A stretch of 64,000 bases of DNA, taken from Ruegeria sp. HKCCA6707. Lineage in GTDB: Bacteria; Pseudomonadota; Alphaproteobacteria; Rhodobacterales; Rhodobacteraceae. Both the position numbers and the translations under genes were made by a program. How positions within the stretch are numbered: position 1 is the stretch's first letter; each line of letters begins with the position of its first letter. The stretch covers positions 1 to 64,000 of the forward strand of contig NZ_WQEG01000008.1 in NCBI RefSeq assembly GCF_013033515.1, read 5' to 3'. Below are positions 7,936 to 16,534 of the stretch, in pieces. Under the pieces are notes generated by a model. The model was not told the DNA's origin and searched no databases. It saw only the letters and a program-made list of their open reading frames with translations.

Positions 7936-9444
7936 ATGACCACACGCGACGAGAATATCAAAAAGCTTGAAGTGTTGCTGGCGCGGTTTCGTGAGGGCGG
8001 GATTCAGAACCGCATTGCGGGTGAAGATCGGCCCGGATCGGGCGGTGTGTTCGACACGATTTCGCCGGTGGACAAAAGCCTTATCTGTAAGGCAGCGCGA
8101 GGAGGGCCTGAGGATATTGACGCCGCGGCGCTGGCAGCAGCGGACGCGTTTGCAGGGTGGCGCGACATGCCCGCCAAAGAACGCCGCGCCATCCTGATCC
8201 GCGTGGCCGAGGCGATTGAGGCCCGCGCGGAAGAGATTGCCTTGTGCGAATGCTGGGACACCGGGCAGGCGTTCAAGTTCATGTCCAAGGCGGCGCTGCG
8301 CGGGGCCGAGAATTTCCGGTATTTCGCCGATCAGGTTGTGCAGGCCCGCGATGGGCAGCATCTGAAATCACCCACCTTGATGAACATCACCACCCGCGTC
8401 CCCATCGGACCGGTTGGGGTGATCACGCCTTGGAACACGCCCTTTATGCTGTCCACCTGGAAAATCGCGCCTGCGCTGGCGGCGGGTTGTACCGTGGTTC
8501 ACAAACCGGCTGAGGCCAGCCCATTGACCGCGCGACTTCTGGTCGAAATCGCCGAAGAGGCCGGGTTGCCCAAGGGCGTGCTGAACACGGTAAACGGGTT
8601 TGGTGAAGAGGCAGGCAAAGCGCTGTGCGAACATCCCAAAATCCGCGCCATCGCCTTTGTCGGTGAAAGCCGCACAGGCAGCCTGATCACCAAACAGGGG
8701 GCGGACACGCTCAAGCGCAATCATCTGGAGTTGGGGGGCAAGAACCCGGTCATTGTGTTTGACGATGCTGATCTGGACCGGGCGCTGGATGCGGTGATCT
8801 TCATGATCTATTCGATCAATGGCGAGCGCTGCACGTCTTCATCCCGGCTGCTCGTACAAGACTCGATCCGGGCCGAGTTTGAGGCCAGGTTAATCGAGAG
8901 GGTCAACGCCATCCGCGTCGGCCATCCGCTGGACCCGAAGACGGAAATTGGGCCTTTGATCTCTGAAGAGCATTTCAACAAGGTCACCGCCTATTTCGAC
9001 ATTGCGAAACAGGATGGCGCAACCATTGCCGCCGGGGGCGAGACCGTTGGCGATGAAGGGTTTTTCGTGCGGCCCACCTTGTTCACCAACGCGACCAATG
9101 ACATGCGCATTGCCCGGGAAGAGATCTTTGGCCCGGTGCTGACCGCGATCCCGTTTTCGACCGAGGACGAAGCGTTGCAACTGGCCAATGACACGCCTTA
9201 CGGCCTGACCGGCTATGTCTGGACCAATGACCTGACCCGCGCGCTGCGCTTTACCGACCGGCTTGAGGCCGGGATGATCTGGGTGAACTCGGAGAATGTG
9301 CGCCATTTGCCAACCCCGTTTGGTGGCGTCAAATCCAGCGGCATCGGGCGCGATGGCGGGGATTGGTCGTTCGAGTTTTACATGGAACAGAAACATATCG
9401 GCTTTGCCACCGGTCAACACAAGATCACCCGGCTGGGGGTTTAG
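7936..9444 (+). CDS. hpaE: 5-carboxymethyl-2-hydroxymuconate semialdehyde dehydrogenase
   Basis: NAD-dependent aldehyde dehydrogenase, 502 residues, oxidising the ring-cleavage semialdehyde to the dicarboxylate. Visible motifs are TPWNTPFMLSTWK (Rossmann and cofactor contacts), the general base Glu265 in LELGGKNP, and the nucleophile Cys299 in NGERCTSSSR. The ATG at 7936 is preferred over the in-frame upstream start at 7879 because it follows GGAG at 7925-7928 and does not run into hpaF. The family identity is clear; the specific substrate follows from the operon. Confidence 0.92.
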   Translation: MTTRDENIKKLEVLLARFREGGIQNRIAGEDRPGSGGVFDTISPVDKSLICKAARGGPEDIDAAALAAADAFAGWRDMPAKERRAILIRVAEAIEARAEEIALCECWDTGQAFKFMSKAALRGAENFRYFADQVVQARDGQHLKSPTLMNITTRVPIGPVGVITPWNTPFMLSTWKIAPALAAGCTVVHKPAEASPLTARLLVEIAEEAGLPKGVLNTVNGFGEEAGKALCEHPKIRAIAFVGESRTGSLITKQGADTLKRNHLELGGKNPVIVFDDADLDRALDAVIFMIYSINGERCTSSSRLLVQDSIRAEFEARLIERVNAIRVGHPLDPKTEIGPLISEEHFNKVTAYFDIAKQDGATIAAGGETVGDEGFFVRPTLFTNATNDMRIAREEIFGPVLTAIPFSTEDEALQLANDTPYGLTGYVWTNDLTRALRFTDRLEAGMIWVNSENVRHLPTPFGGVKSSGIGRDGGDWSFEFYMEQKHIGFATGQHKITRLGV

Positions 9445-9477
9445 ACCTCATGCCGATTGTCAGCTCAGGAGTTTGAC

Positions 9478-10461
9478 ATGCCCGTACCCGCTCCGAATCA
9501 ATACCCGGATTTCAACACCATCCGTCTGAGCCATGTGTGCCTGAATGTCAGCGATCTGGCCGCATCGCGCGCTTTTTACGTCGATCTGTTTGGCTTGCAG
9601 GTGTCTGAAGAAAGCGACAGCCATATCTATCTGCGCGCGTTGGAAGAGCGTGGGCATCACAGCGTGATCCTTCAGAAATCCGATCAGCCCGGCACGGTCG
9701 AGGTGATGGGGTTCAAGGTCTTTGATGAACAGGATCTGGACAGAGCTGAGGCGTGGTTTCAGGCAAAGGGGCGCCCTACAGAGTGGATCGAGCGCCCGCA
9801 TCAGGGGCGGACGCTGCTGACCTCGGACCTGTTTGGCATTCCGCTGGAGTTTTACCACAAGATGGACCGCCTGACGCCGATCCATCAGGATTATGCCCGC
9901 TATCACGGGGTGCGCCCGTTGCGGATCGATCATTTCAACTGTTTCAGCCCCAACGTGGATGACAGCGTCGCCTTTTACAGTGAGATGGGGTTCCGGGTCA
10001 CCGAATATACCGAAGACGAGGAGAGTAAGCGGCTTTGGGCCGCGTGGCTGCATCGCAAAGGTGGGGTGCATGATATGGCCTTCACCAACGGGACGGGCCC
10101 TCGGATGCACCATGTGGCCTTTTGGGTGGCCAACCCGTTGCACATCATCGACTTGCTCGATGTGATGTCGACCACTGGCTATGTCAGCAATATCGAGCGC
10201 GGGCCGGGGCGGCATGGCATTTCGAACGCGTTTTTCCTCTATATCCTTGACCCGGACGGGCATCGGATTGAAATCTACAGCTCGGATTACCAGACGGTCG
10301 ATCCCGATCATGAACCGTTGAAATGGGATCTGAAGGACCCGCAGCGTCAGACCTTGTGGGGGGCGCCTGCGCCGCGCAGCTGGTTCGAACATGGCACAAG
10401 ATTTGTGGGCACGGATGTGCGAGAGCCTGATCTCAACGCTACACCGATCATCGCACCATAA
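9478..10461 (+). CDS. hpaD: 3,4-dihydroxyphenylacetate 2,3-dioxygenase (extradiol)
   Basis: 327-residue vicinal-oxygen-chelate dioxygenase that opens the homoprotocatechuate ring between carbons 2 and 3. Two paralogous modules are visible: LSHVCLNVSDLAASRAFYVD near the N-terminus and RIDHFNCFSPNVDDSVAFY in the second half. Likely metal ligands are His152 (in RIDHFN), His211 or His212 (MHHVAFW) and Glu265 (RIEIYSSDY), the pattern of the Brevibacterium fuscum-type enzyme. The ATG at 9478 follows CAGGAG; a TTG at 9457 is an alternative in-frame start. It is the key enzyme of the operon. Confidence 0.92.
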   Translation: MPVPAPNQYPDFNTIRLSHVCLNVSDLAASRAFYVDLFGLQVSEESDSHIYLRALEERGHHSVILQKSDQPGTVEVMGFKVFDEQDLDRAEAWFQAKGRPTEWIERPHQGRTLLTSDLFGIPLEFYHKMDRLTPIHQDYARYHGVRPLRIDHFNCFSPNVDDSVAFYSEMGFRVTEYTEDEESKRLWAAWLHRKGGVHDMAFTNGTGPRMHHVAFWVANPLHIIDLLDVMSTTGYVSNIERGPGRHGISNAFFLYILDPDGHRIEIYSSDYQTVDPDHEPLKWDLKDPQRQTLWGAPAPRSWFEHGTRFVGTDVREPDLNATPIIAP

Positions 10462-10470
10462 GGGGGGTCT

Positions 10471-11868
10471 ATGGACTGGGAGGATTTCAGCGACTGGGGC
10501 AAGAAGATCGCGGATTGGGCGGCGGAGTATCACAAATCTCTGCCCGACCGTCCCGTGCGGGCGCAGACCGCGCCGGGTGAGATTGCAGCGCAATTGCCGG
10601 GCCACCCGCCCGAGGTCGCCGAAGAAATGGAGCAGATCATGGGTGATTTCGAGCGGATCGTCATGCCCGCTATAACCCATTGGCAGCACCCCAGGTTCTT
10701 TGCCTATTTCCCGGCCAATGCAGCCCCACCATCAATGCTGGCCGAGATGCTGGTGACCACGATCGCAGCGCAATGCATGTTGTGGCAGACCTCTCCGGCT
10801 GCGACCGAGATGGAGCAGGTGATGATCGACTGGTTGCGGCAAGCGCTGGACCTGACCGAGGGGTATACCGGTGTGATCCAGGACAGCGCGTCCTCGGCCA
10901 CTTTGTCTGCGGTTCTGACCATGCGCGAGCGGGCCACCGGCTTTACCGGCAATCGCGACGGGCTGAACGGCAAGGGCGCGTTGCGCATCTATTGCTCGGA
11001 TCAGGTGCATTCATCGATTGATCGAGCCTGTTGGGTGGCCGGGATCGGGCAGGAAAACCTGATCAAGATCCCAACACAGGGGCCGCGTCACGGGATGGAT
11101 GTTGGTGCGTTGCAGGCGGCGATCACCAAGGATCACGACGCAGGTCATATCCCTGCCGGGATCATCGCGGCCACCGGCGGCACCGGGGTTGGGGCCAGTG
11201 ACCGTTTGGGCGACGTGCTGGTCGTTGCACAACACGAAGACCTTTATACCCATCTGGATGCGGCTTGGGCGGGATCCGCGATGATCTGCCCCGAGTTTCG
11301 CCAGGATTTCTGGGATGGCGTCGAAGGCTATGACAGTATTGTCTTTAACCCGCACAAATGGCTGGGCGCGCAGTTTGATTGCTCGGTCCAGTTCCTGCGC
11401 GATCCGCAGCCGCAGCTGAACACGCTCAAGATCGAGCCGGAATATCTGAAGACAAGCGGGTCCGAGGTGACCAATTATTCGGAATGGACCATTCCGCTGG
11501 GTCGCCGGTTTCGTGCACTGAAGATCTGGTTCCTGATCCGCGCTTATGGGCTGGAAGGCTTGCGCGCCCGTATTCGCAATCACATTACTTGGGCTGGCGA
11601 GGCCTGTGAGGCGATCCGCGCTCTGGACGGGTTCGAAATTGTCACCGAACCGATCCTGAGCCTGTTTTCCTTCCGCTGCCCCGGAGACGATGCGATGCAA
11701 CAAGAACTGGTGGATGCGCTGAATGACGACGGGCGGATCTATCTGACCCAAGGCATGTTCGAGGGGCGCAAGGTGATCCGGTTCTCGGTCGGGCAGTTCG
11801 ACACGACGCGCGAACAGGTGATGATGGCGCCCAAGGTGATCGCAGACGTCTGGAGGTCGTTGACATGA
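10471..11868 (+). CDS. PLP-dependent aromatic amino acid decarboxylase
   Basis: 465-residue group II decarboxylase related to aromatic-L-amino-acid (DOPA/tyrosine/tryptophan) decarboxylases. The PLP lysine is Lys296 in FNPHKWLG, and Asp263 in HLDAAWAGSA pairs with the pyridine nitrogen. The N-terminal HPRFFAYFPANAAPPSMLAE segment, which forms the substrate site with the partner subunit, is intact. The ATG at 10471 has a strong AAGGGGGG upstream. The gene sits inside the hpa operon and overlaps the next gene by ATGA, so it is co-expressed. It would turn DOPA into dopamine or tyrosine into tyramine, whose oxidation gives (homo)protocatechuate-type acids. The exact substrate is not set by the sequence, and no amine oxidase is nearby. 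Confidence 0.85.
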   Translation: MDWEDFSDWGKKIADWAAEYHKSLPDRPVRAQTAPGEIAAQLPGHPPEVAEEMEQIMGDFERIVMPAITHWQHPRFFAYFPANAAPPSMLAEMLVTTIAAQCMLWQTSPAATEMEQVMIDWLRQALDLTEGYTGVIQDSASSATLSAVLTMRERATGFTGNRDGLNGKGALRIYCSDQVHSSIDRACWVAGIGQENLIKIPTQGPRHGMDVGALQAAITKDHDAGHIPAGIIAATGGTGVGASDRLGDVLVVAQHEDLYTHLDAAWAGSAMICPEFRQDFWDGVEGYDSIVFNPHKWLGAQFDCSVQFLRDPQPQLNTLKIEPEYLKTSGSEVTNYSEWTIPLGRRFRALKIWFLIRAYGLEGLRARIRNHITWAGEACEAIRALDGFEIVTEPILSLFSFRCPGDDAMQQELVDALNDDGRIYLTQGMFEGRKVIRFSVGQFDTTREQVMMAPKVIADVWRSLT

Positions 11869-12719
11869 AATTCGCCACCTATTCCGTGGGCGATCAGACC
11901 CATTATGGGGCCGTCACTGATCAGGGGATGATTGCGCTGGATCCGGTGTGCCCGCACTGGCCGACGCTGCTGGATTCGGTCAGGGCAGGGGGGTTGCCTG
12001 CACTTACCAAGGCGGCTGAGGAGCGGCTGGTTTCGCATACTGACTTCACCTATGAGATGGTCTTGCCCAATGCCTCGCGCATTCTATGTGTCGGGGTCAA
12101 TTTCCCGGACCGGAATGCCGAATACAAGGACGGCACCGCGCAGCCGGACAACATGTCCTTGTTCCCGCGTTTTGCCAGCGGGTTTACCGGCCATGACAGG
12201 CCGCTGATCCGTCCGCCGGAAAGCCATAAGCTGGATTATGAGGGCGAAGTGGCCATCGTGATCGGCGAGGGGGGGCGCAGGATTCCTCAGGCGCAGGCCT
12301 ATGACCATATCGCGGCACTGACCTTGTGCAACGAAGGCACGATCCGCGACTGGGTGCGTCATGCCAAGTTCAACGTCACCCAGGGCAAGAACTGGGATCG
12401 CTCGGGCGCGATGGGGCCCTGGCTGGTGCCGTTCACCGATGCGGCGCAGCTGGATGAGGCGCGAATCCAGACCCGCGTGAATGGAGAGCTGCGACAGGAC
12501 GACAGCCTGAACCGCATGATCTTTCCGATCCGGCGGCAAATCGAATATATCTCGACGTTCATGACCTTGCAGCCGGGCGATATCATCGTCACCGGCACGC
12601 CCACCGGCGCGGGCGCGCGGTTTGATCCGCCCCGCTTTCTGACCCCCGGCGATGTGGTCGAGGTGTCGGTCGAGGGGATCGGCACGTTGCGCAATACGGT
12701 CGAGGATGAGGCACCATGA
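11865..12719 (+). CDS. hpaG: Fumarylacetoacetate hydrolase-fold enzyme, probable HpaG isomerase/decarboxylase
   Basis: 284 residues of the FAH superfamily. The conserved segments are ILCVGVNFPDRNAEY, the metal-binding LDYEGEVAIVIGEG (two Glu ligands), and TQGKNWDRSGAMGPW with the Asp ligand. The family includes the bifunctional 5-oxopent-3-ene-1,2,5-tricarboxylate decarboxylase/2-hydroxyhepta-2,4-diene-1,7-dioate isomerase of this pathway, which is the missing step here. E. coli HpaG has a tandem FAH fold of about 430 residues. This single-fold protein would perform the decarboxylation, the isomerisation, or both, as in other bacteria. Other FAH-type hydrolases cannot be excluded. Confidence 0.75.
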   Translation: MKFATYSVGDQTHYGAVTDQGMIALDPVCPHWPTLLDSVRAGGLPALTKAAEERLVSHTDFTYEMVLPNASRILCVGVNFPDRNAEYKDGTAQPDNMSLFPRFASGFTGHDRPLIRPPESHKLDYEGEVAIVIGEGGRRIPQAQAYDHIAALTLCNEGTIRDWVRHAKFNVTQGKNWDRSGAMGPWLVPFTDAAQLDEARIQTRVNGELRQDDSLNRMIFPIRRQIEYISTFMTLQPGDIIVTGTPTGAGARFDPPRFLTPGDVVEVSVEGIGTLRNTVEDEAP

Positions 12720-13516
12720 CGCCCGAAGACCACGCCCGTGCAGCCGAAGATCTGTTGCAGGCCGAACGGAGCGGGCAGCAGATCGGATTGCTTAGCCTGC
12801 GCCATCCCGAGATGGGCATGGATGATGCCTATGCGATTCAGAACGCGCTTTATCATGCCAAGCTGGCGCAGGGGCGCCGCGTGATCGGGTGGAAGATCGG
12901 GTTGACCTCGAAAGCAATGCAATATGCGTTGAATATCGACATCCCCGATAGTGGGATCTTGTTTGACGATATGCTGTTTGAATCTGGCGCACAGGTGCCC
13001 AAAGGCCGGTTCATTCAGCCAAGGATCGAGGCCGAGATCGCCTTTGTCATGAAAGCGCCGCTGAGCGGTGTGGATGTGACCCGCGATCAGGTGCTGGCCG
13101 CAACCGATTATGTCGCGCCTGCGCTAGAGATCCTCGACACACGTATCCTGCGCCGTGACCCGGAATCTGGCCAGACGCGCTCGGCCTTTGACACGATCAG
13201 CGACAATGCGGCCAATGCCGGGATCGTGCTGGGCCCACAGCGCCACGCGGTGGATGCCCATGATTTGCGCTGGGTCGGGGCGATGACCTTCCGCAATGGG
13301 CAGATCGAAGAGACCGGACTGGGGGCAGGGGTTTTGAACGATCCGGTTGAAAGTGTCGTTTGGCTGGCGCAACGTATGACTCAATACGGGCAGAGCATCG
13401 CACCGGGGCAGGTTATCCTGTCGGGCAGCTTCATCCGCCCTGTCGAATGCCCGCCGGGCACAGAGATCCACGCCGATTTCGGCCCGTTTGGCCAAATCGG
13501 TATCACGTTTGAATGA
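12716..13516 (+). CDS. hpaH: 2-oxo-hept-3-ene-1,7-dioate hydratase
   Basis: 266 residues, the usual length for HpaH/MhpD-type hydratases, which add water to the oxo-enoate before aldol cleavage. The segment GRRVIGWKIGLTSKAMQ and the metal-site region QPRIEAEIAFVM are typical, as is the C-terminal PGQVILSGSFIRPVE. It starts by ATGA overlap with hpaG and ends 7 nt before hpaI. Function is assigned from the family together with its place in the pathway. Confidence 0.9.
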   Translation: MTPEDHARAAEDLLQAERSGQQIGLLSLRHPEMGMDDAYAIQNALYHAKLAQGRRVIGWKIGLTSKAMQYALNIDIPDSGILFDDMLFESGAQVPKGRFIQPRIEAEIAFVMKAPLSGVDVTRDQVLAATDYVAPALEILDTRILRRDPESGQTRSAFDTISDNAANAGIVLGPQRHAVDAHDLRWVGAMTFRNGQIEETGLGAGVLNDPVESVVWLAQRMTQYGQSIAPGQVILSGSFIRPVECPPGTEIHADFGPFGQIGITFE

Positions 13517-13523
13517 GGTACAA

Positions 13524-14306
13524 ATGCCCGCCCCACATAATCCGTTCAAAGCCGCGCTGATGCGGGGCGAATTGCAGGTCGGCTGCTGGTTGGGCCTGGC
13601 CGATCCCTATATCGCGGAAATCAGCGCCTCGGCGGGGTTTGACTGGGTTGTGGTCGATAATGAACATTCGCCGAATGACCTGCGATCAACCGTGGCGCAA
13701 TTGCAGGTGCTGGCGGCCCATGCCTGCCATCCGGTTGTGCGCCCGCCGATCGGAGAGGCCTGGATCATCAAGCAGATGCTGGATATCGGGGTGCAGACCC
13801 TGCTGATTCCGATGGTCGAAAGCGCCGAGCAGGCGCGCGAGTTGGTGCGGGCGGTGACCTACCCGCCCGAAGGCATTCGCGGGGTCGGGGCCTCGCTTGG
13901 ACGTGCCTCGCAATTTGGCGGCATACCCGATTACATTTCGACCGCGCGGGACGAGATTTGCCTGTTGGTGCAGGTCGAAAACCGCAAGGGGCTGGAGGCT
14001 CTGGACGAGATCTTGAAAGTGGACGGTGTGGATGGCGTTTTTGTGGGCCCGGCGGATCTGGCAGCGGATATGGGCTTTTCCGGTCGCCCTGATGCGCCCG
14101 AGGTCAACGCGGCCATTCTGGATGTGATGCGTAAATCCGTCGCTGCCGGTAAGGCTGCGGGTATTTTGACACTGGACCCCGGGATGCAGGCGTCTTGTAT
14201 TGCGGCCGGAGCCACGGTTATGGCCACCAATATCGATGTCACTGTTTTTGCCGGATCTATGCGCGCTGCGGGCAAGGCGGCGCAAGGGCTGAAAGGCGGC
14301 AGCTGA
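13524..14306 (+). CDS. hpaI: 4-hydroxy-2-oxo-heptanedioate aldolase
   Basis: 260-residue class II (metal-dependent) HpcH/HpaI aldolase giving pyruvate and succinic semialdehyde. Signature residues are His48 in DNEHSPND (base), LVQVENRKGLEAL with the metal-binding Glu, and VDGVFVGPADLAADMG with the metal Asp. I chose the ATG at 13524 because it follows TGAGG and lies just after hpaH; an in-frame start at 13488 would overlap hpaH by 29 nt. It is the last enzyme of the meta-cleavage route. Confidence 0.92.
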   Translation: MPAPHNPFKAALMRGELQVGCWLGLADPYIAEISASAGFDWVVVDNEHSPNDLRSTVAQLQVLAAHACHPVVRPPIGEAWIIKQMLDIGVQTLLIPMVESAEQARELVRAVTYPPEGIRGVGASLGRASQFGGIPDYISTARDEICLLVQVENRKGLEALDEILKVDGVDGVFVGPADLAADMGFSGRPDAPEVNAAILDVMRKSVAAGKAAGILTLDPGMQASCIAAGATVMATNIDVTVFAGSMRAAGKAAQGLKGGS

Positions 14307-14328
14307 GGCGCAAGAGCTTGGGGGCGAT

Positions 14329-15135
14329 ATGGCAGATCTGTTAAGAAAACCGTTTGGAAAACGCGGCAAGGTGCATGATATCACACCCAGCTCTGCCGGG
14401 TGGCGCTATGTCGGGTTTGGTCTCTATCACCTAAAGGCCGGAGACATTGCCACCGAAGTGGCGGGCGAAACCGAAGTGATCCTGGTCATGGTTGAAGGCA
14501 AGGCGCGGCTGACCGGGGCCGGGCAGGACTGGGGTGAGCTGGGCGATCGTATGGATGTGTTCGAAAAGACCGCGCCCCATTGTCTCTATCTACCCAACGG
14601 TTGCGATTGGCGCGCCGAGGCGGTGACCGATTGCGTCATCGCCGTCTGTGCCGCTCCGGGCAAGGGCGGGCATGGGCCGCGCCGGATCGGCCCCGAGGGC
14701 ATCACCCTGACCGAACGCGGTAAGGGCAACAACACGCGCTATATCAACAATATCGCGATGGAGGATGCCGACCTTTGTGACAGCCTGCTGGTGACCGAGG
14801 TGTTCACGCCTGCGGGCCATTGGTCGTCCTATCCCAGCCATCGCCATGATGAGGATGATTTCCCCCGGATCACCTATCTTGAGGAAACCTATTACCATCG
14901 TCTGAGCCCGGCAGATGGGTTTGGCATTCAGCGCGTCTATACCGATGATCGGCAGCTGGATGAGACCATGGCGGTTTCGGACGGAGATGTTGTGCTGGTT
15001 CCGCGCGGGCACCACCCCTGCGGCGCGCCTTACGGGTTTGAGATGTATTACCTGAATGTCATGGCCGGGCCCCTGCGCAAATGGCGCTTTGTTCCGGCCC
15101 CCGAGGTCGAGTGGATCATGGAGCGCGACGCCTGA
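14329..15135 (+). CDS. iolB: 5-deoxy-glucuronate isomerase (canonical IolB) in the hpa operon
   Basis: 268-residue bicupin metalloenzyme of myo-inositol catabolism. It matches canonical IolB along its whole length: FGKRGKVHDITPSSAGW at the start, the metal-binding WSSYPSHRHDEDDFPRITYL with its two histidines and glutamate, YYHRL, and a C-terminal VPRGHHPCGAPYGFEMYYLN. It lies only 22 nt after hpaI with a GGGG Shine-Dalgarno, so it is probably in the hpa transcript. A second, divergent IolB homologue sits with the inositol genes at 28535. Its association with aromatic catabolism is unexpected and may reflect rearrangement or a second role. Confidence 0.9.
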   Translation: MADLLRKPFGKRGKVHDITPSSAGWRYVGFGLYHLKAGDIATEVAGETEVILVMVEGKARLTGAGQDWGELGDRMDVFEKTAPHCLYLPNGCDWRAEAVTDCVIAVCAAPGKGGHGPRRIGPEGITLTERGKGNNTRYINNIAMEDADLCDSLLVTEVFTPAGHWSSYPSHRHDEDDFPRITYLEETYYHRLSPADGFGIQRVYTDDRQLDETMAVSDGDVVLVPRGHHPCGAPYGFEMYYLNVMAGPLRKWRFVPAPEVEWIMERDA

Positions 15136-15631
15136 CAGCGCACTGTTTTGAGTGGTGACCTTCATATGTCATGCGCATGTTTCCTAGGTATTGAATTCGG
15201 GTAAGGGGCGTGCGCTATAACTTCTCAGTTACGTATATCAACCATTCTTTCGGGTGAAGGGATGCTTCTGGGTACCCAGACCGACTTGCTGACCGACCCG
15301 AACACACGTGTCGTGGTTCCCTTGCTTTCACCCAATGTTGCACCCCAACCGACCACTCGATTGAAACCGGTTTTTCTGGTCGACAGGCAAGAGATGGGGG
15401 TGGTGACACGGTTCCTTGCGGCTGTTCCGACAGCTATTTTGAAAGAGAAGATTGGTAATTTGCGGGTCAGTACGACCAGATTACAGTCGCCTTCGAAATA
15501 CAGATGAAGGGTTTCTGAGCATTTACCATAATCTTCATTACGCGCGACTTCATTTGTATCCGCAAAACAAACATGTCGCCGCCGCTTTCTCGCGCACATG
15601 TGCTTGTCAGTTGACCGTCCCTATCGCATAT

Positions 15632-15665
15632 GCGGGGCGCATGACACGCCCCGCTGCTGTTTTTA
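15632..15665 (+). terminator. Rho-independent terminator-like hairpin
   Basis: GCGGGGCG (15632-15639) pairs with CGCCCCGC (15647-15654) around a 7-nt loop, followed on the plus strand by TGCTGTTTTT. It is 500 bp downstream of iolB, the nearest plus-strand gene, so it may end read-through from the hpa operon. On the minus strand no T-tract follows the stem. Confidence 0.55.
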
Positions 15666-15839
15666 ACGCCCCCTTGCCTTGCTAGGGATATCCATTCGTT
15701 TGGCCGCGCGCGGTTGGGGCTTTATTCGCATGTCGCGCGGTGGTTTAGATTTGGCTTTGAAACTTTTGGCGGATTTTGGGGACTCCTCCCCGGCAGGAAG
15801 GGTCCGCCCGAAGGTGGTTTTTGGTGGTTTGAAGGGCAT
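15663..15839 (-). CDS. Small basic proline/lysine-rich protein, unknown
   Basis: 58 codons starting at an ATG preceded by GAGGTGCAAC on the minus strand (AGGTG spaced about 5 nt). The product is rich in Lys, Arg and Pro (KSFKAKSKPPRDMRIKPQ) with no hydrophobic segment, so it would be a soluble, possibly nucleic-acid-binding, peptide. I do not recognise a family. The plus strand of the same stretch is also open and rich in Gly and Phe, so a chance ORF is quite possible. Confidence 0.35.
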   Translation of the reverse strand: MPFKPPKTTFGRTLPAGEESPKSAKSFKAKSKPPRDMRIKPQPRAAKRMDIPSKARGR

Positions 15840-15917
15840 GTTGCACCTCATGACAAAAAGAAGCTGAAATCGTGCAGATGCACGACCGAAAACACCCACG
15901 AGGGGTTAGCGTCGTAT

Positions 15918-16029
15918 GTCCATTGTCAGAGTCCTCCGCAGGAGCGTTACATTGCGCATTCTGACATTCCGGGTCAGTGCGCGGCTGTATCAGAGAGTTT
16001 GCTGGTCCATTGTTAGAATCTCCTCTGCG
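15918..16029 (+). repeat. Imperfect direct repeat pair
   Basis: GTCCATTGTCAGAGTC followed by CTCCGC at 15918-15940 is echoed as GTCCATTGTTAGAATC followed by TCCTCTGCG at 16005-16029, 87 bp apart. No transposase is nearby. It could be an old insertion-site duplication or chance. Confidence 0.3.
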
Positions 16030-16534
16030 AATGGCAGAAATGTTTCAAAACACGCAGCATATGTCAAACCTGCTAAATCAGCGGGTTCTACGGTTGTCGT
16101 GAGATCGGGCGCCAATCCAACCTAACGTCTAGAAATGAAGCGCGTTTTCTGGACCCGTGATGGGTTCTTCAAAAGGTATGAGGATGAGCTCGGGCCTGTG
16201 ATTGATATCCAGACAAGAATATATCGGCCCATACAGTACAAATCCATCAAGCGTCCGAAGCTTTGGAACATGGTCGTCGCATTGCCACATCTAACGGCTG
16301 AGATCTGGCCGCTGATTTGTTTTGCGGCCCCGCATCGTCCCCCGCAAATGATTAGCGTCGAATAAATCGTCAAGCTCGAAGTAGTCCACCGCAGAACCTT
16401 GAGGTTGCAGCGATTGCGGATCATGATTTGAAGACGTACGGTCGCGACATTAACGAGACACGCGGGAATTTCGCCTTCTGGCAAACACTTTCTGAGGTCT
16501 TGCACAAGTTGCCAGCAAAGCCGAAGGTGCGACC

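Larger units (their letters stand above)
15136..16534. other. 1.4 kb gap with little coding potential
   Basis: Only short open frames occur here and most lack a credible ribosome site. I support a 58-residue basic ORF on the minus strand (15663-15839), a hairpin at 15632-15654, an imperfect direct repeat (15918-15941 and 16005-16029) and a small palindrome CGTGCAGATGCACG at 15871-15884. The rest shows no recognisable protein or RNA. The region separates the aromatic island from the MFS gene and could be a decayed insertion. Confidence 0.45.

Noticed and set aside
9460-10689. 409-codon minus-strand frame
   Set aside because: Lies over hpaD, whose metal ligands and family motifs are intact on the plus strand.
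15225-15599. 124-codon minus-strand frame in the 1.4 kb gap
   Set aside because: No ribosome site or recognisable domain, atypical composition; not supported as a gene.
16135-16365. 76-codon plus-strand frame MKRVFWTRDGFF
   Set aside because: Some protein-like composition but no family match, no clear ribosome site, and overlaps open frames on the other strand.
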